Assembly (NCBI GenBank): GCA_023362775.1
Contig: JALMGJ010000139.1
Span: 41,567-105,566 of the forward strand
From: Charina bottae
Lineage: Eukaryota; Chordata; Lepidosauria; Squamata; Charinaidae
Length of the DNA stretch: 64,000 bases
Reading direction: 5' to 3'
Shown: piece by piece, positions 51,269 to 64,000 of the stretch
Position numbering within the stretch: position 1 is the first letter of the stretch
Layout of the letters: the number at the start of each line of letters is the position of its first letter
Program-made: the position numbers and the translations under genes
The notes under the pieces: generated by a model
What the model saw: the letters and a program-made list of their open reading frames with translations, nothing else
Told to the model about the DNA's origin: nothing
Databases searched by the model: none

Positions 51269-51430
51269 TTGGTCCCCACCTACCTGAGCACCAAGGGGAA
51301 GTACATAGTGGCCAGGCAGATGTCTCCATCTTGGCCAACAGTGCTGGCCTGCTTGGATGCATCTTCACCCCCAAGTGCTTCCTCATTCTCCTAAGGCCAG
51401 GTCTGAATACAAAAAGTCATTTGATGTCAA
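51269..51430 (+). pseudogene. V2R exon 6 terminal fragment, copy 2
   Basis: Counterpart of 11855-12016, same frameshift. Confidence 0.8.
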
Positions 51431-52046
51431 AAAAATACTTGTCAGTTAATAATTTTGACAAACAACACTTGACCCCATAATGTTCCTAAAAAGCTCCAAA
51501 ACCAAGTCCTGTATTTTCATATCATGGTAGAAATTGACCACCACTTTTTCATAAATATGATTTTTCCCTTTCCTTTTGCTCTTGAGCATTTTGTTTTTGT
51601 TGTTTATTCGTTCTGTCACTTCTGACTCTTCGTGACTATATGGACCAGCCCATGCCAGAGCTTCCTGTCAGCCGTCTCAACCCCCAGCTCCCCCAAGGTC
51701 AAGTCCATCATCTCTAGAATATCATCCACCATCTTGCCCTTGGTCGGCCCCTCTTCCTTTTGCCTTCCACTTTCCCTAGCATCAGCATCTTCTCCAGAGT
51801 ATCCTGTCTTCTCATTATGTGGCCAAAGTACTTTAGTTTTGTCTTTAATATCATTCCCTCAAATGAGCAGTCTGGCTTTATTTCCTGGAGTATGGACTGG
51901 TTCGATCTTCTTGCAGTCCAAGGCACTCTCAGAATTTTCCTCCAACACCACACTTTGGAAGCATCTATCTTCATTCGCTCAGCCTTCCTTATGCTCCAGC
52001 TCTCACAGCCATAGGCTACTACAGGGAATACCATTGCTTTGACTAT

Positions 52047-53258
52047 CAGGGGTCGGCAAACTTTTTTATGCCAGGAGCCATTTTGACATTTATAACATTT
52101 ATAACATCACTCGAGGGCCAGGGGGCGGGGTTTGAGGGTGGGAGCCAATCATTTGAAAGGGGGCGGGGTTTGCGGGCAATAGCCAATTGCGTGAAAGGAG
52201 GCGGGGTTTGCGGGCGGGATCCAATCGTGTGGAAGGGTCGGGGTTTGGGGGCAGGAGCCAATGGAGAGCAACCCTTTCCTTGGGGGAATTTCTGTTGGAA
52301 GAGTGGAATATGGTCACTCCGGGGGCGGCTGTTGCAGCTAGCACCTTAACTGCCCCCCAACGCCTCCCCTTCCCTAACCTACCTGCTGCAGGGGCATTTC
52401 CAAGCCTAACAATGCCCCCCCCCGACAGCTCCAAGAGTTGAGAATCTGCAGACCATCTCTCCCTACAATCAGAGCCAGTTTCAACTTAGGGAGGGAGGCT
52501 TTTGCAGTGCGGGGTGGAGGATCAAGAGAAAATAGTCTCCCCTTCCCTGCTCTGGATGAGAGAATGTCACTGGCTAAAACTCTCGCCCTGCTGCGCCTCC
52601 AAAAAGGACCATTGCGAGGAGGAGGAGAGAAAATTCTGCAGGCTATGTCCTGCTGGGCTGAGAAGGGCTGCTGCCTCCTCCCACAAAGGAAGTCAGAGAC
52701 GTTGGTTTTAAGGCGGCTGCACAAATCGTCACCTTTTCTGAAACATGAGAAAAATTATGCGCAGCCACCTGGCTTCACACCCAGCCCGTTTTGGAGAGGA
52801 GCTTCTGGACTCCTGGTTATATTTGGCAGTCAAACACACACGCGTTGCAGACCAGTTGGATGAGGCAATAAAGATGCCGTATGCCTTCCTCTTCCCCATG
52901 GCCATGCTGCCCGTTCAGACCCTGAACCCCATCGGGGAGGAAAGGCTCGGATCTGGCTGGCCCTCTCACAGGCTGCCGGAAATGCTCCCGTCCCGCTGCA
53001 CCCCAGCCTGAGCGCCTGAGTGCCCGGTGGGCAACTCTGCCCGCGTGCCTCGCCCAGACATGCTGCCAGCAGCAGCAGCAGCAGCAGCAGCAGCTCCCAA
53101 GTCACGCCGGTCCCTCCTCCATCGAAGGGAGCGCCGCGGAGTTTGGGGACAGGATCCAATCACGTGGAAGGGGCGGGGGTGAGTTCAGCTGCGGAAGAGC
53201 CACACTCAAGGGGCCAAAGAGCTGCATGTGGCTCGCAAGCCGCAGTTTCCGACCCTTG
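52047..53258. mobile_element. Non-autonomous hAT-like transposon, copy 2
   Basis: Ends and GACTAT flanks as in copy 1; internal 38-bp GC/CCAAT units at 52122-52264 and the CAG run at about 53064-53094. Confidence 0.75.
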
Positions 53259-53586
53259 GACTATCCAGATCTTTGTTGTCAGTGTGATGTCTCTGCTCTT
53301 AACTATTTTATCAAGATTTGCCATTGCTCTCCTCCCAAGAAGTAGACGTCTTCTGATTTCCTGGCTGCAGTCAGCATCTGCAGTAATCTTTGCGCCTAGA
53401 AATAAAAAGTCTGTCACTGCCTCCACTTTTCCTCCCTCTATTTGCCAGTTATCAATCAAGCTGGTTGCCATAATCTTGGTTTTTTTGAGGTTTAACTGCA
53501 ACCCAGTTTCTGCACTTTCTTCTTTCACCTTCATCATAAGGCTCCTCAGCTCCTCCTCGCTTTCAGCCATCAGTGGTATCATCTGC

Positions 53587-53652
53587 CCAGGGTCCCTCAT
53601 TGCGGGGGAGATAGGCGGGATATAAATATGATGATAAATAAATTAAAAAAAA
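53587..53652 (+). mobile_element. L2 3' stub, copy 2
   Basis: Counterpart of 14173-14238 with ATCTGC on both sides. Confidence 0.75.
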
Positions 53653-54803
53653 ATCTGCATATCTGAGATTGTTAATGTTTCTTCCAGCGATTTTAACTCC
53701 AACCTTGGATTCATGAAGCCCAGCACATTGCATGATGTGTTCTGCGTACAGGTTGAATAGGTAGGGTGAGAGTATACAACCCTACCGTACTCATTTCCCA
53801 ATCTTAAACTAGTCCGTTGTTCCGTGCTCTGTTCTTACCAATGCTACTTGGTCGTTATACAGATTCCTCAGGAGGCAGACAAGATGACTTGGTATCCCCA
53901 TACCACCAAGAATTTGCCACAATTTGTTATGATCCACACAGTCAAAGGCTTTAGAATAGTCAATAAAACAAAAATAGATGTTTTTCTGAAACTCCCTGGC
54001 TTTCTCAATTATCCAGCGGATATTGGCAATTTGGTCTCTAGTTCCTCTGCGTTTTCTAAACCCAGCTTGTACATCTGGCAATTCTCTCTCCATTAATTGC
54101 TGGAGTCTACCTTGCAGGATCTTGAGTGTTACCTTACTGGCATGTGAAATTAGTGCCACTGTTCGATAGTTTGAACATTCTTTAGTGTTTCCCTTTTTTG
54201 GTATTGGGATATAAGTTAATTTTTTCCAATCTGATGGCCATTCTTGTGTTTTCCAAATTTGCTGGCATATGGCATGCATCACCCTGACAGTATCATCTTG
54301 CAAGTTTTTAACTTTAACTCACTGACCACAGCATCAAAGCTATCCCCGATATTATTCTCCTTCCTATACAGTTCTTCCGTATATTCTTAACACCTTTTCT
54401 AGATCTCTTCTGCTTCTGTTAGGTCCTTGCCATCTTTGTTTTTGATTATTTGCCTGGACTTTACGTCCGATGTTTCTAATTTTCTGGAAATTAGAATTTT
54501 TGTATTTAAATGGGCAATTCTCCCCCTATCCCAGTTGCCTTTTGCTTTCCTTCTTTCTTGGGCTACTTCCATAGTCTAAGCAGACAGCCATATTGCCTTC
54601 TTGGTTTTCTTTTTCTTTGGGATGTTTTTTGTTGCCTTCTCCTGAACAATGTTGCGAACTTTTGTCGAAAGTTCTTCTGGGACCCTATCTACTAAATCTA
54701 GTCCCTTAAATCTATTCTTCACCACCACAGCATATTCATTAGGAATATTAGTGAGCTCAAATCTAACTGATCTGTGTGTCTTCCCTATTCTCTTTATTTC
54801 AGA

Positions 54804-55342
54804 TTTCTCATGGGAAAGCAGTTGCAAATTGTGTTCCTTCACAGGCTGGTATGAGATTGTTATGTCTACCTCCATGAGATGCCTGCTTACCACCAGCAGG
54901 GGGGGGGTAGGAAGCATGCTTACTAGATGGAACACTGCCACCTACTGGCAGGTTATACTCTGTGCTTAGAGTCTCCAGATCTGAAGCCTGACCAATCAGA
55001 GTTTGGTCAGGTTAGTATAACTAGTTTACTGAAAATGAGTTCCTTTGCCCTTGACTCTGCTTGTCTGGTGGCCATTACCAAGTGTCTTGCTCTCGACAAA
55101 AGACTTTGAAGTGTAGCCAACTGGCTTAGTATTTGCCAGGTTTGTGTTCCTTAAGTCTTGTATTCGATGGAAGCAAGGAGTGAGAAGTACATCTGTGTCT
55201 TCTGCTTTTAAGCTGTTTCTTCTGCTTGTGCTCTACCGTATGTATACGAACTGCTTTATCTACTGTAAAGATTTATAGCTTAGAAAGCTGCACTCTGCAT
55301 GTTTACTCTTGCCTCCTCCCAATTCGCCAGGTCTCGAAACTT
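54804..55342. mobile_element. Unidentified insertion in old BovB, copy 2
   Basis: Counterpart of 15390-15928; no additional clue to its ends. Confidence 0.4.
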
Positions 55343-56168
55343 TAGTCTGATTCTAAATTGTGCAATAAGAAGTTTGTGATCTGAACTACAGTCAGCTCCA
55401 GGTCTTGTTTTTACTGACTGTATAGATGTCCGCCACCTTTGGCTACAAAGAATTTAGTCAATCAGATTTCGGTGTCGATCATCTGGTGAAGTCCATGTAT
55501 AAAGTCAAAGTTTAAGTTGTGGGAAGAGTGTGTTCGTTATGCACAGTGAATTGTCTTTGCAAAATTCTATCAGCCTATGTCCCACTTCATTTTGTTCTCC
55601 CAGACAATGCTTACCTGTAATTCCAGGTGTCATTTGACTACCCACCTTAGCATTCCAGTCTCCTGTAATGAAAATAACATCTCTTTCTGGTGTATTATCC
55701 AGTAGGTGCTGCAGATCCTCATAGAACTGATCTACTTCTGCTTCGCCAGCATCTGTGGTTGGGGTGTGTATTTGGATCACTTTGATGTTAAATGGCTTAC
55801 CTTGAATTCAAACTGAGATCATTCTATCATTTTTTCAATTGTATCCAAGCACTGCTTTAATGTCTTTATATTAATTATGAAGGTTAGATCTGGTGGTCAT
55901 CTGATGTGAAGTGGCCCATTCCAGTCCCTTTCAGTTCACTGACACCCAAAATGTCTATATTAACTCTTGCCATCTCACCAATAACCACATCCAATTTGCT
56001 CTGGCTCATAGATCTTACATTACAGGTTCCTATGGTGTGTTGATCTTTCGAACATCGGATTTGTCATCCACCACCAGCACTGTCAGCTGCTAGCCATCCT
56101 TTCAGTTTGAGCTAACTGTGTCATCACATCTGGGGATAGTTGAACTTATCCTCTGTTCCTCCTCAGTA

Positions 56169-57469
56169 GCATTTTATTTATTTATTTATTTAATTAATTA
56201 ATTAAATTTATATAACCGCCCATCTCCCCCAGTGGGGAACTCTGGGTGGTTTACAATAAAATGGATTAAAACAGAATAAAACATCAATGTACAATATATA
56301 AATTAATAAATAATTATAAATCCAGATGGAGATGGAATTAAAACGAAGGACAATAAATTAAGGAATTAACCACCCCCATGAGGAACTATCCTTTCCTCCT
56401 TCCCATGCCAGGCAGCAGAACCAGGTCTTCAGCTCTTTCCTAAAGGTCGGGAGGGAGGAGATCTGCCTCAACTCTGGGGCAAGATGTTCCACAGTGTGGG
56501 CACTACCACAGAGAAGGCCCACCTCCTAGACCCCATCAGATGACATTCTTTAATTGATGGGGTTCGTAGCAGGCCCTCTCTGAATGACCTGGTGGGGCGG
56601 GTCGATAAAATGGGGATAAGACGGTCCTTCAGGTATTCTGGCCCCATGCCATGTAGGGCTTTAAAGGTAATAACCAACACCTTGAATTGTACCCGGAAGC
56701 AGACCGGCACCCAATGCAGCTTGCGGAGCAAAGCTGTTATATGTGCAGATTTTGGTGCACCCAAAATTGCTCGCGCGGCCGCATTCTGCACCAGCTGAAG
56801 CTTCCGGATAGTCTTCAAGGGTAGCCCCATGTAGAGCGCATTGCAATAATCTACATGGGAGATGACGAGAGCATGAGTGACTGTTCGGAGGGCGTCGCGA
56901 TCCAGGAATGGGCGCAACTGGCGCACCAACCGAAGTTGTGCGAAAGCCCTCCTAGCCACGACTGCCACCTGCTCTTTGAGCAGGAGTCGTGAGTCTAGAA
57001 GGACCCCCAAGTTGCGCACCGGTTCCAAATGGGGCAGTGCTACCCCATCAAGAACCAAAGATGATAATTTCCCAAAAGACGCTAGGCCATCAATCCACAG
57101 CCTCTCGGTCTTGCTAGGGTTCAATTGTAGCCTGTTGTTCCCCATCCAGGCCCTCACAGCCCCCAGGCACTGGGACAGGGTGGTCACTGCATCACTTACT
57201 TCACCAGGGATGGAGATGTACAATTGAGTATCATCCGCATACTGATGATACCTCATCCCATGGTGTCGGATGACCTCGCCCAGCGGTTTCATGTAGATGT
57301 TAAATAGGAGAGGAGAGAGAACCGAACCCTGCGGCACCCCACACAAGAGGGGCCGAGGGTCAGATCTCTCCTCTCCTATTACCACTGACTGGGATCAGCC
57401 TCGGAGGAAGGAGGTGAACCAGCGCAAAACTATGCCACCTACCCCCAACTCCCTAAGCCGCCCCAACTA
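56169..57469 (-). mobile_element. L2 LINE, 5'-truncated, copy 2
   Basis: RT block at 56468-57385 with the YADDTQLY motif; 3' AT-rich tail at 56169. Confidence 0.85.
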
Positions 57470-57733
57470 TTTTGACCATCTTCTGACCTGGGAGTCCCAT
57501 CTTCCGATGGTATACCGACATATCTCTGGTTGTACTGATCCATTTAATTTTCATGGCTAGAATACTGGGGTGGGTTGCGATTACCTTCGCCAGGTCTATT
57601 TAGTCTGACCTCTCTGCCATGACCTTCCCATCTTGGGTGTCCCTTCACAGTTTAGCACATGGCTTCATTGAGGTGCTCAAGCTCCAGTACCATGACGAGC
57701 TAACAACCTCCTTTGCTGGAGTTAATGTATTAT

Positions 57734-59635
57734 ACCAACTTAAAATTTTGTATCAAGTAAAATTCAAATCTTTTAACCATATTTTCTCCCACTTTTCAAA
57801 TTGAATGCTGTGACCCACATTTTGTTCCCATTTAATTATAGAGTTCTTTATAGGTAATTTGGAGATTTTATTTTGTAGTAAAATTTTGTAAACCTTGGTA
57901 ATTAGATGATCCTCCTCTCTCCACAATATATTGTCCCAATTAACAGAGCTACTTTTGAATTTAAATTTTTGGAGTCAATCTTGAATTGCGCTTTTATTTG
58001 TAAATACGTATTCCAATTGCAAATGTGGCCCTCATTCTCTAATTCTTCCCTGGTTTTGAATTTATAGTTTGAACCCTCAAATAACAACAAATCTTTATAA
58101 TTTAACCACTTATTCCTAGTTGTGACACCTTGCAGTGTAAATGCTTCATATGGGGAGATCCATAGTGGTAAGTTTGGTACTATTAATTTCTTGTATTTCT
58201 CCCAAATTTTTAGAATTGATTTCCTAATTGGATGATGCGTAAATGCCAGATTTGCTTTTGTTTTATCGTACCAGAGGAACCCGTGCCATCCAAATCTAAG
58301 ATCGTGCTCTTCTAAATTCAATAATTTTCTATTGTCTAATTTTATCCATTCTCTCATCCAAACCAGTACACTAGCTACATAATATAATCTTAAATCTGGT
58401 AAGCCAAATCCTCCATTTTCTTTAGTATCTTGTAAGTATTTATATTTGATTCTAGGTTTTTTCCCTTACCATACAGTATAAATTTAGCGAGATCTTTCTG
58501 CCAATTCAGAAATGTTTTCTCTGTGATTATTATTGGTACTGTTTGAAATAAAAACAGTATTCTTGGAAGAATATTCATTTTGATTGTGCAAATCCTTCCA
58601 AGGAGAGATACTTGGAGCTTTGTCCAATTATGTAGATCTTGTCGTATTTCATTCCAAATTTTAATATTTATTATTTTTGAATAGATCTGAATTTTTTGAT
58701 GTGATTTCAACTCCTAAATATCTTATTTTTTAAACATTTTTAAATCCCGTAGCCAATTCCATAGTGTAAATATCATTTGCAGACATATTTAAATTTATCA
58801 TCTTTGTTTTTTGGTTGTTTATTTTAAATCCAGCAAGCTCTCCAAATTCATGTATCTTTTTTAGTAAGTGACTTAATGAATTATCTGGATTTTGTAGAGT
58901 AATAACAATATCATCTGCAAATGCCCTTAGCTGATAATTTTCCTGTTTTATTTTGACTCCTTCAATTTGACTATCTTTTCTAATATTTTCTAGAAGGATT
59001 TCCAAAACCAAAATGAATAAAAGGGGAGATATTGGGCATCCTTGTCTAGTGCCCTTACCTATATTGCAATTTTGGGTTACATCATTATTCACCACTATCT
59101 TGGCTTTTTGATTTGTATAAATTGCTTGAATCGCATTGATAAATTTATTTCCGTATTCTAATCTTTTAAGTGTTTTAATCAAAAATTCCCAATTTAAATT
59201 ATCAAATGCTTTTTCAGCATCTAAAAATAATAAAGTAATTTGTTTATCATTATGATTTTTTGCATATTCAATTATGTTTAGAATGGATCTTATGTTATCT
59301 TTTATATATCTTTTTGGTAGGAAGCCACTTTGATCCAAATTTATTGTATCTTGTAGAACTTTTTTTAGTCTATTAGCCAGGATGGTGGTAAATATTTTGT
59401 AATCTGTATTTAGAAGAGAGATTGGTCTGTAGTTTTTACACAGAGTCGGATCTTGGTTTTCTTTAGGAATTAAAATGATATTTGCTTCTATCCATGAATT
59501 AGGTATAGTATTTCCTGCCATTATTGAATTTAGGAGCATATTAAATGGTGTTATGAGAAATTCCTGAAAATGTTTGTAATAAGATGCTGTAAAACCATCT
59601 GGTCCTGGTGTTTTACCTGATTTTTGTTTTTTTAT
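57734..59635 (-). mobile_element. L1 ORF2 inverted segment part 1, copy 2
   Basis: RT core at 58730-59539 (FADDIVI), downstream parts at 58390-58710 and 57902-58357. Carries A at 58468 where copy 1 has G (19054), the only substitution I noticed in the LINE nest. Confidence 0.85.
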
Positions 59636-62171
59636 TTGTTGTTGTTCAGTCGTTCAGTCGTGTCCGACTCTTCGTGACCTCATGGACCATAGCACGCCAG
59701 GCCTTCCTGTCCTCCACTGTCTCTCGGAGTTTACTCAAATTCATGTTCATTACATCGGTGATGCTATCTAACCATCTCATCCTCTGACGTCCCCTTCTCC
59801 TTTTGCCCTCAGTCTTTCCCAGCATCAGGGTCTTTTCCAGTGAGTCCTCTCTTCTCATTAGGTGGCCAAAGTATTTGAGCTTCAGCTTCAGCATCTGTCC
59901 TTCCAATGAGCAGTCAGGGTTGATTTCCTTTAGGATTGACTGGTTTGACCTCCTTGCAGTCCAAGGGACTCTCAAGAGTCTTCTCCAGCACCACAGCTCG
60001 AAAGCATCAATTCTTCAGCGCTCAGCCTTCCTTATGGTCCAACTCTCACAGCCATACATTGCTACTGGAAAAACCATAGCTTTAACTATACGGACCTTTG
60101 TCGGCAAGGTGATGTCTCTGCTTTTTAATATGCTGTCTAGGTTTGCCATAGCTTTCCTTCCAAGGAGCAAGCGTCTTTTAATTTCATGGCTGCAGTCACC
60201 GTCTGCGGTGATCTTGGAGCCCAAGAAAATGAAATCTGTCACTGCTTCCATTTCTTCCCCTTCTATTTGCCAGGAAGTGATGGGACCAGATGCCATGGTC
60301 TGGGTTTTTTTAATGTTGAGTTTCAAGCCAGCTTTTGCACTCTCCTCTTTCACCCTCATCAAGAGGCTCTTTAGTTCCTCTTCACTTTCTGCCATTAGGG
60401 TGGTATCGTCTGCATATCTGAGGTTGTTGATATTTTTCCCGGCAATCTTAACTCCGGCTTGTGATTCATCCAGCCCGACATTTCTCATGATGTACTCTGC
60501 ATATAAGTTAAATAAGCAGGGTGATAATATACAGCCTTGTCGTACTCCTTTCCCAATTTTGAACCAGTCGGTTGTTCCATGTCCGGTTCTAACTGTTGCT
60601 TCTTGACCCACATACAGGTTTCTCAGGAGACAGGTAAGGTGGTCTGGTACTCCCATCTCTTTAAGAATTTGCCACAGTTTGTTGTGATCCACACAATCAA
60701 AGGCTTTAGCGTAGTCAATGAAGCAGAAGTAGATGTTTTTCTGGAACTCTCTTGCTTTTTCCATGATCCAGCGAATGTTGGCAATCTGATCTCTAGTTCC
60801 TCTGCCTCTTCGAAACCCAGCTTGCACTTCTGGTAGTTCTCGGTTCACATGCTGCTGAAGCCTAGCTTGTAGGATTTTGAGCATAACCTTGCTGGCATGT
60901 GAAATTAGTGCAACTGTACGGTAGTTTGAACATTCTTTGGCATTGCCTTTCTTTGGAATTGGAACGTAAACTGACCTTTTCCAATCCTGTGGCCACTGTT
61001 GAGTTTTCCAAATTTGTTGGCATATTGAGTGCAGCACTTTAACAGCATCATCTTTTAGGATTTTAAATAGCTCAGCTGGGATACTGTCTTCTCCGCTAGC
61101 TTTGTTGTTAGTAATGCTTCCTAAGGCCCACTTGACTTCACTCTCTAGGATGTCCGGCTCAAGGTCAGTGACCACACCATCGTATTTATCAGGGATATTA
61201 AGATCTTTCTTGTATAGTTCTTCTGTGTATTCTTGCCACCTCTTCTTAATCTCTTCTGCTTCTGTTAGGTCCCTGCCTTTTTTGTCCTTTATCATGCCCA
61301 TCTTTGCACAAAACGTTCCCTTGATATCTCCGATTTTCTGCATTCAGTTGTTTATATCTTTCCCTTTCTCCCTTGCCTTTTGCTTCCCTTCTTTCCTCAG
61401 CTATTTGTAAAGCCTCATCAGTCAGCCACTTTGCTTTCTTGCATTTCTTTTTCTTTGGGATGGTTTTAGTTGCTGCCTCCTGTACAATGTTACGAACCTC
61501 CATCCATAGTTCTTCAGGCACTCTGTCTACCAGATCTAATCCTTTAAATCTATTCCTCACTTCCACTGTATATTCATAAGGGATATGATTTAGGTCATAC
61601 CTGATTGGTCTAGTGGTTTTCTCTACATTCTTCAATTTAAGCCTAAATTTTGCAATAAGAAGCTCATGATCTGAGCACAGTCAGCTCCAGGTCTTGTTTT
61701 TGCTGATTGTATAGAGCTTCTCCATCTTTGGCTGCAAAGTATATAATCAATCTGATTTCGGTATTGACCATCTGGTGATGTCCATGTGTAGAGTCGTCTC
61801 TTGTGTTGTTGGAAAAGAGTGTTTGCTATGACCAGCGTGTTCTCTTGACAAAACTCTATTAGCCTTTGCCCTGCTTCATTTTGTACTCCGAGGCTGAACT
61901 TGCCTGTTATTCCGGTTATTTTTTGACTTCCTACCTTAGCATTCCAGTCCCCTATGATGAAATGGACATCTTTTTTTGGTGTTAGTTCTAGAAGGTGTTG
62001 TAGGTCTTCATAGAACCAGTCAACTTCAGCTTCTTTGGCATCAGTGGTTGGGGCATAGACTTGGATCACTGTGATGTTGAATGGTTTGCCTTGGATTCGA
62101 ACTGAAAGCATTCTGTCGTTTTTGAGGTTGTACCCCAGTACTGCCTTTCCGACTCTTTTATTGACTATGAA
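59636..62171 (-). mobile_element. Younger BovB LINE inserted in L1, copy 2
   Basis: RT at 60015-61343, endonuclease part at 61632-62111, C-terminal end at 59646-59975; no difference from 20222-22757 noticed. Confidence 0.9.
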
Positions 62172-63104
62172 CTATTATTTCCTGGTTTGTAATTGGTTCA
62201 TTCAAATTCTCTCTTTGCGTTTGAGAAATCTTCTCCACTTTACTTTCTTGTAAATAAGCATCACATTTGTCTTGTGTTAATTGTTGCTTTCGATATAATT
62301 TATTATAAAAGTCGTAAAAAGCCTTTCTAATACCTTGATTATCGGTAAATTCTTCTCCATTTTCTTTTCTTTTCTTAATAATCTTTTTGTTCGCCTCTTT
62401 TCTTAATTTAAAAGCTAACCATTTCCCTGCTTTATTAGCATGTTGAAAATGTCTCTGTCTGACGTATCTTAATTTTTTTTCTATTTCATCTATTGTTTGG
62501 AGTTCTTATTGCTTTTGTAAAATATGTATTTGGTTTTTAATATTTTTGTCTTTGGGATTACTTTGAAGTTCAGTTTCTTTTATTTTAATTTGGTGCAGAT
62601 TTGTAGAAATTTTTGTTGTTTTAGTTTTCTAAGATGGTTACCAAGAGACACAAAATGACCACTAATATAGGCTTTACCTGCATCCCAAATTGTATTAATG
62701 TTTACCTCATCATTCATGTTTATCTCAAAAAATTATTTTAGTTTTTCTTTGCTGTCTTCCAGATATTGTTTGTTTCTTAATAAAGTTTCATTAAGTCTCC
62801 ATCTATATGCTTTTGATGTAATTTTTAGGTCTAATTGGACAGCATTATGATCTGAGAATGTTTTGGCCAATATTTTCATATCCTTAATTTTATTTATTAA
62901 ATTTTTAGAAAGCCAAATCATATCAATTCTAGAGAATGATTTATGTCTATCTGAAAAAAATGTAAATTCTTTTGCGTTCCCCATTTTGTGTCTCCATGCA
63001 TCCACCAGATCTAGGTTGGTTGCAAGTTCAAAAAATTCATTTGGTAATTTTTCCTGATTTTGCTTAATTGGCTTATCTGATTTTCATCTCTGATTTCCAG
63101 AGTT
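62172..63104 (-). mobile_element. L1 ORF2 inverted segment part 2, copy 2
   Basis: Endonuclease C-terminus at 62733-63005; inversion junction at about 63104. Confidence 0.8.
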
Positions 63105-63770
63105 ACTTTTGCAAGACATTGGAAAGAGGACTATTCACCTACAATCGATGAATGGCTATTAAAAACGATGGATCTAATGCAGATGGCTAAGTTAACAGAC
63201 TTATTAAACGACAAGAATTTGGAAGAATTTAACTCATGTTGGGATCCATTCTATAGATTTATAGAAAAAACTCGAAAAATACAATTAGAAAACTAATGTA
63301 AATAAGATTTGTGAATGTAAAAAACTAATTATATATATTAAATCTATATAGTAATAGTTGTAGAGAATAATGGTGAGAAAGTAGGAAGTCTACTTTGGTT
63401 TTTTTTGTTTTTTTGTTTTTTTTTAGAAGAGGTAATGGGAAGCTAGAAAGTAGATAAAGTTAGAGTAGGTAGAGGAGGGGAAGAAGGAAGTGGTTAGAGA
63501 GCTTCAAGAAGATGTAAGTATCTAGTAAGTAGAGAAGGTTAGAGTAGGTAGAGGAGGGGAAGAAGGAAGTGGTTAGAGAGTTTTAAGAAGGTGTAAGAAA
63601 GAAGAGAGAAGAAGGACAAGTGACTTAGGGGTAAAGGGTAAAAGTATTTTAAAGTAAAAAGAAGTTTGGAGGTTATGCAATATATTATGTTTGTTTTATG
63701 CTTATGGAATTTTTTTTCTTTGTTATGTATGTGTATGTTTAGAATAAAGATTGTTTTTTTTTAAAAAAAT
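63105..63770 (+). mobile_element. L1 3' end in plus orientation, copy 2
   Basis: ORF2 C-terminus, purine-rich 3' UTR with the twofold repeat, AATAAA near 63743 and a short A-tail, as at 23691-24356. Confidence 0.8.
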
Positions 63771-64000
63771 AGAAACATCTGCCTCTGGGGTTTAAAGAGT
63801 GGGTGGATAAAGCTCATGTTTCCGCTCCTAAAAAGGTGCTAAAGTTTCACTCTAAGTTTCCTGACAAACCTGGATGATTAATGTATATGTGCTGATTCTG
63901 TTTTGTTACAGATTTCAACATATTCTTCACTGCAGTTTCTTTTTCCTCCTGGACGTATTGTATTGTATTTTTTTTCATTGCTTTTTGCCTTGTATATAGT
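63771..64000. other. Unassigned sequence at the window's right edge
   Basis: Matches 24357-24586; the window ends before the position where copy 1 has its LTR-like sequence. Confidence 0.5.

Larger units (their letters stand above)
51589..57734 (-). mobile_element. Old fragmented BovB LINE, copy 2
   Basis: Same blocks and interruptions as 12175-18320: BovB at 51589-52046, 53259-53586, 53653-54804, 55343-56169 and 57470-57734. Confidence 0.85.
39415..64000 (+). repeat. Second copy of the long duplication
   Basis: Same orientation as 1-24586 and continues beyond the right edge. Contents in order: pseudogene A exons 4-2, CR1/foldback, exon-6 relic, V2R B, TE nest, L1 tail. No gap characters occur in the window. 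Confidence 0.97.

Overview
The window is nuclear DNA from a squamate reptile, most likely a snake. The evidence is a cluster of type-2 vomeronasal receptor (V2R, class C GPCR) genes with the standard six-exon layout, embedded in BovB, CR1, L2 and L1 LINEs, Penelope-like (PLE) and Ty1/copia-like elements, a gammaretrovirus-like ERV and snake-type interspersed repeats. The species call is inference; no mitochondrial or marker gene is present.

The dominant structure is a very large, nearly perfect repeat. Positions 1-24586 recur at 39415-64000 in the same orientation. The offset is 39,414 bp, becoming 39,420 between about 2.25 kb and 6.88 kb because of two compensating 6-bp length differences. 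I noticed only four differences in about 24.6 kb. Neither end of the repeat is visible.

Unit layout: (1) 5'-truncated minus-strand V2R pseudogene A (54-1730; its copy with exons 6 and 5 also visible is 37242-41144). (2) A CR1 3' end carrying a PLE-derived foldback insertion whose two arms each hold a hammerhead-ribozyme core, then a solo LTR (2608-4215). (3) A degenerate V2R exon 6 with an internally amplified segment (4263-5035). (4) A complete plus-strand V2R gene B, six exons with canonical splice sites, about 856 aa (6105-11510). (5) A TE nest: an old BovB (12175-18320) broken by a hAT-like element, an L2 stub, an unidentified insertion and a long L2; then an L1 with a twin-priming-type inversion, itself split by a younger BovB (18320-24356).

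The part seen once (24587-39414) holds an LTR-like sequence, a second CR1 tail, further V2R exon-6 relics split by a defective ERV (25606-30055), an orphan V2R exon 1 (31677-31891), a truncated copia element (32612-34900) abutting a PLE (34905-37080), and then the 3' end of pseudogene A. V2R B and A are tail-to-tail inverted paralogs sharing exon and 3'-flank sequence. Only V2R B, in its two copies, looks able to make a receptor.
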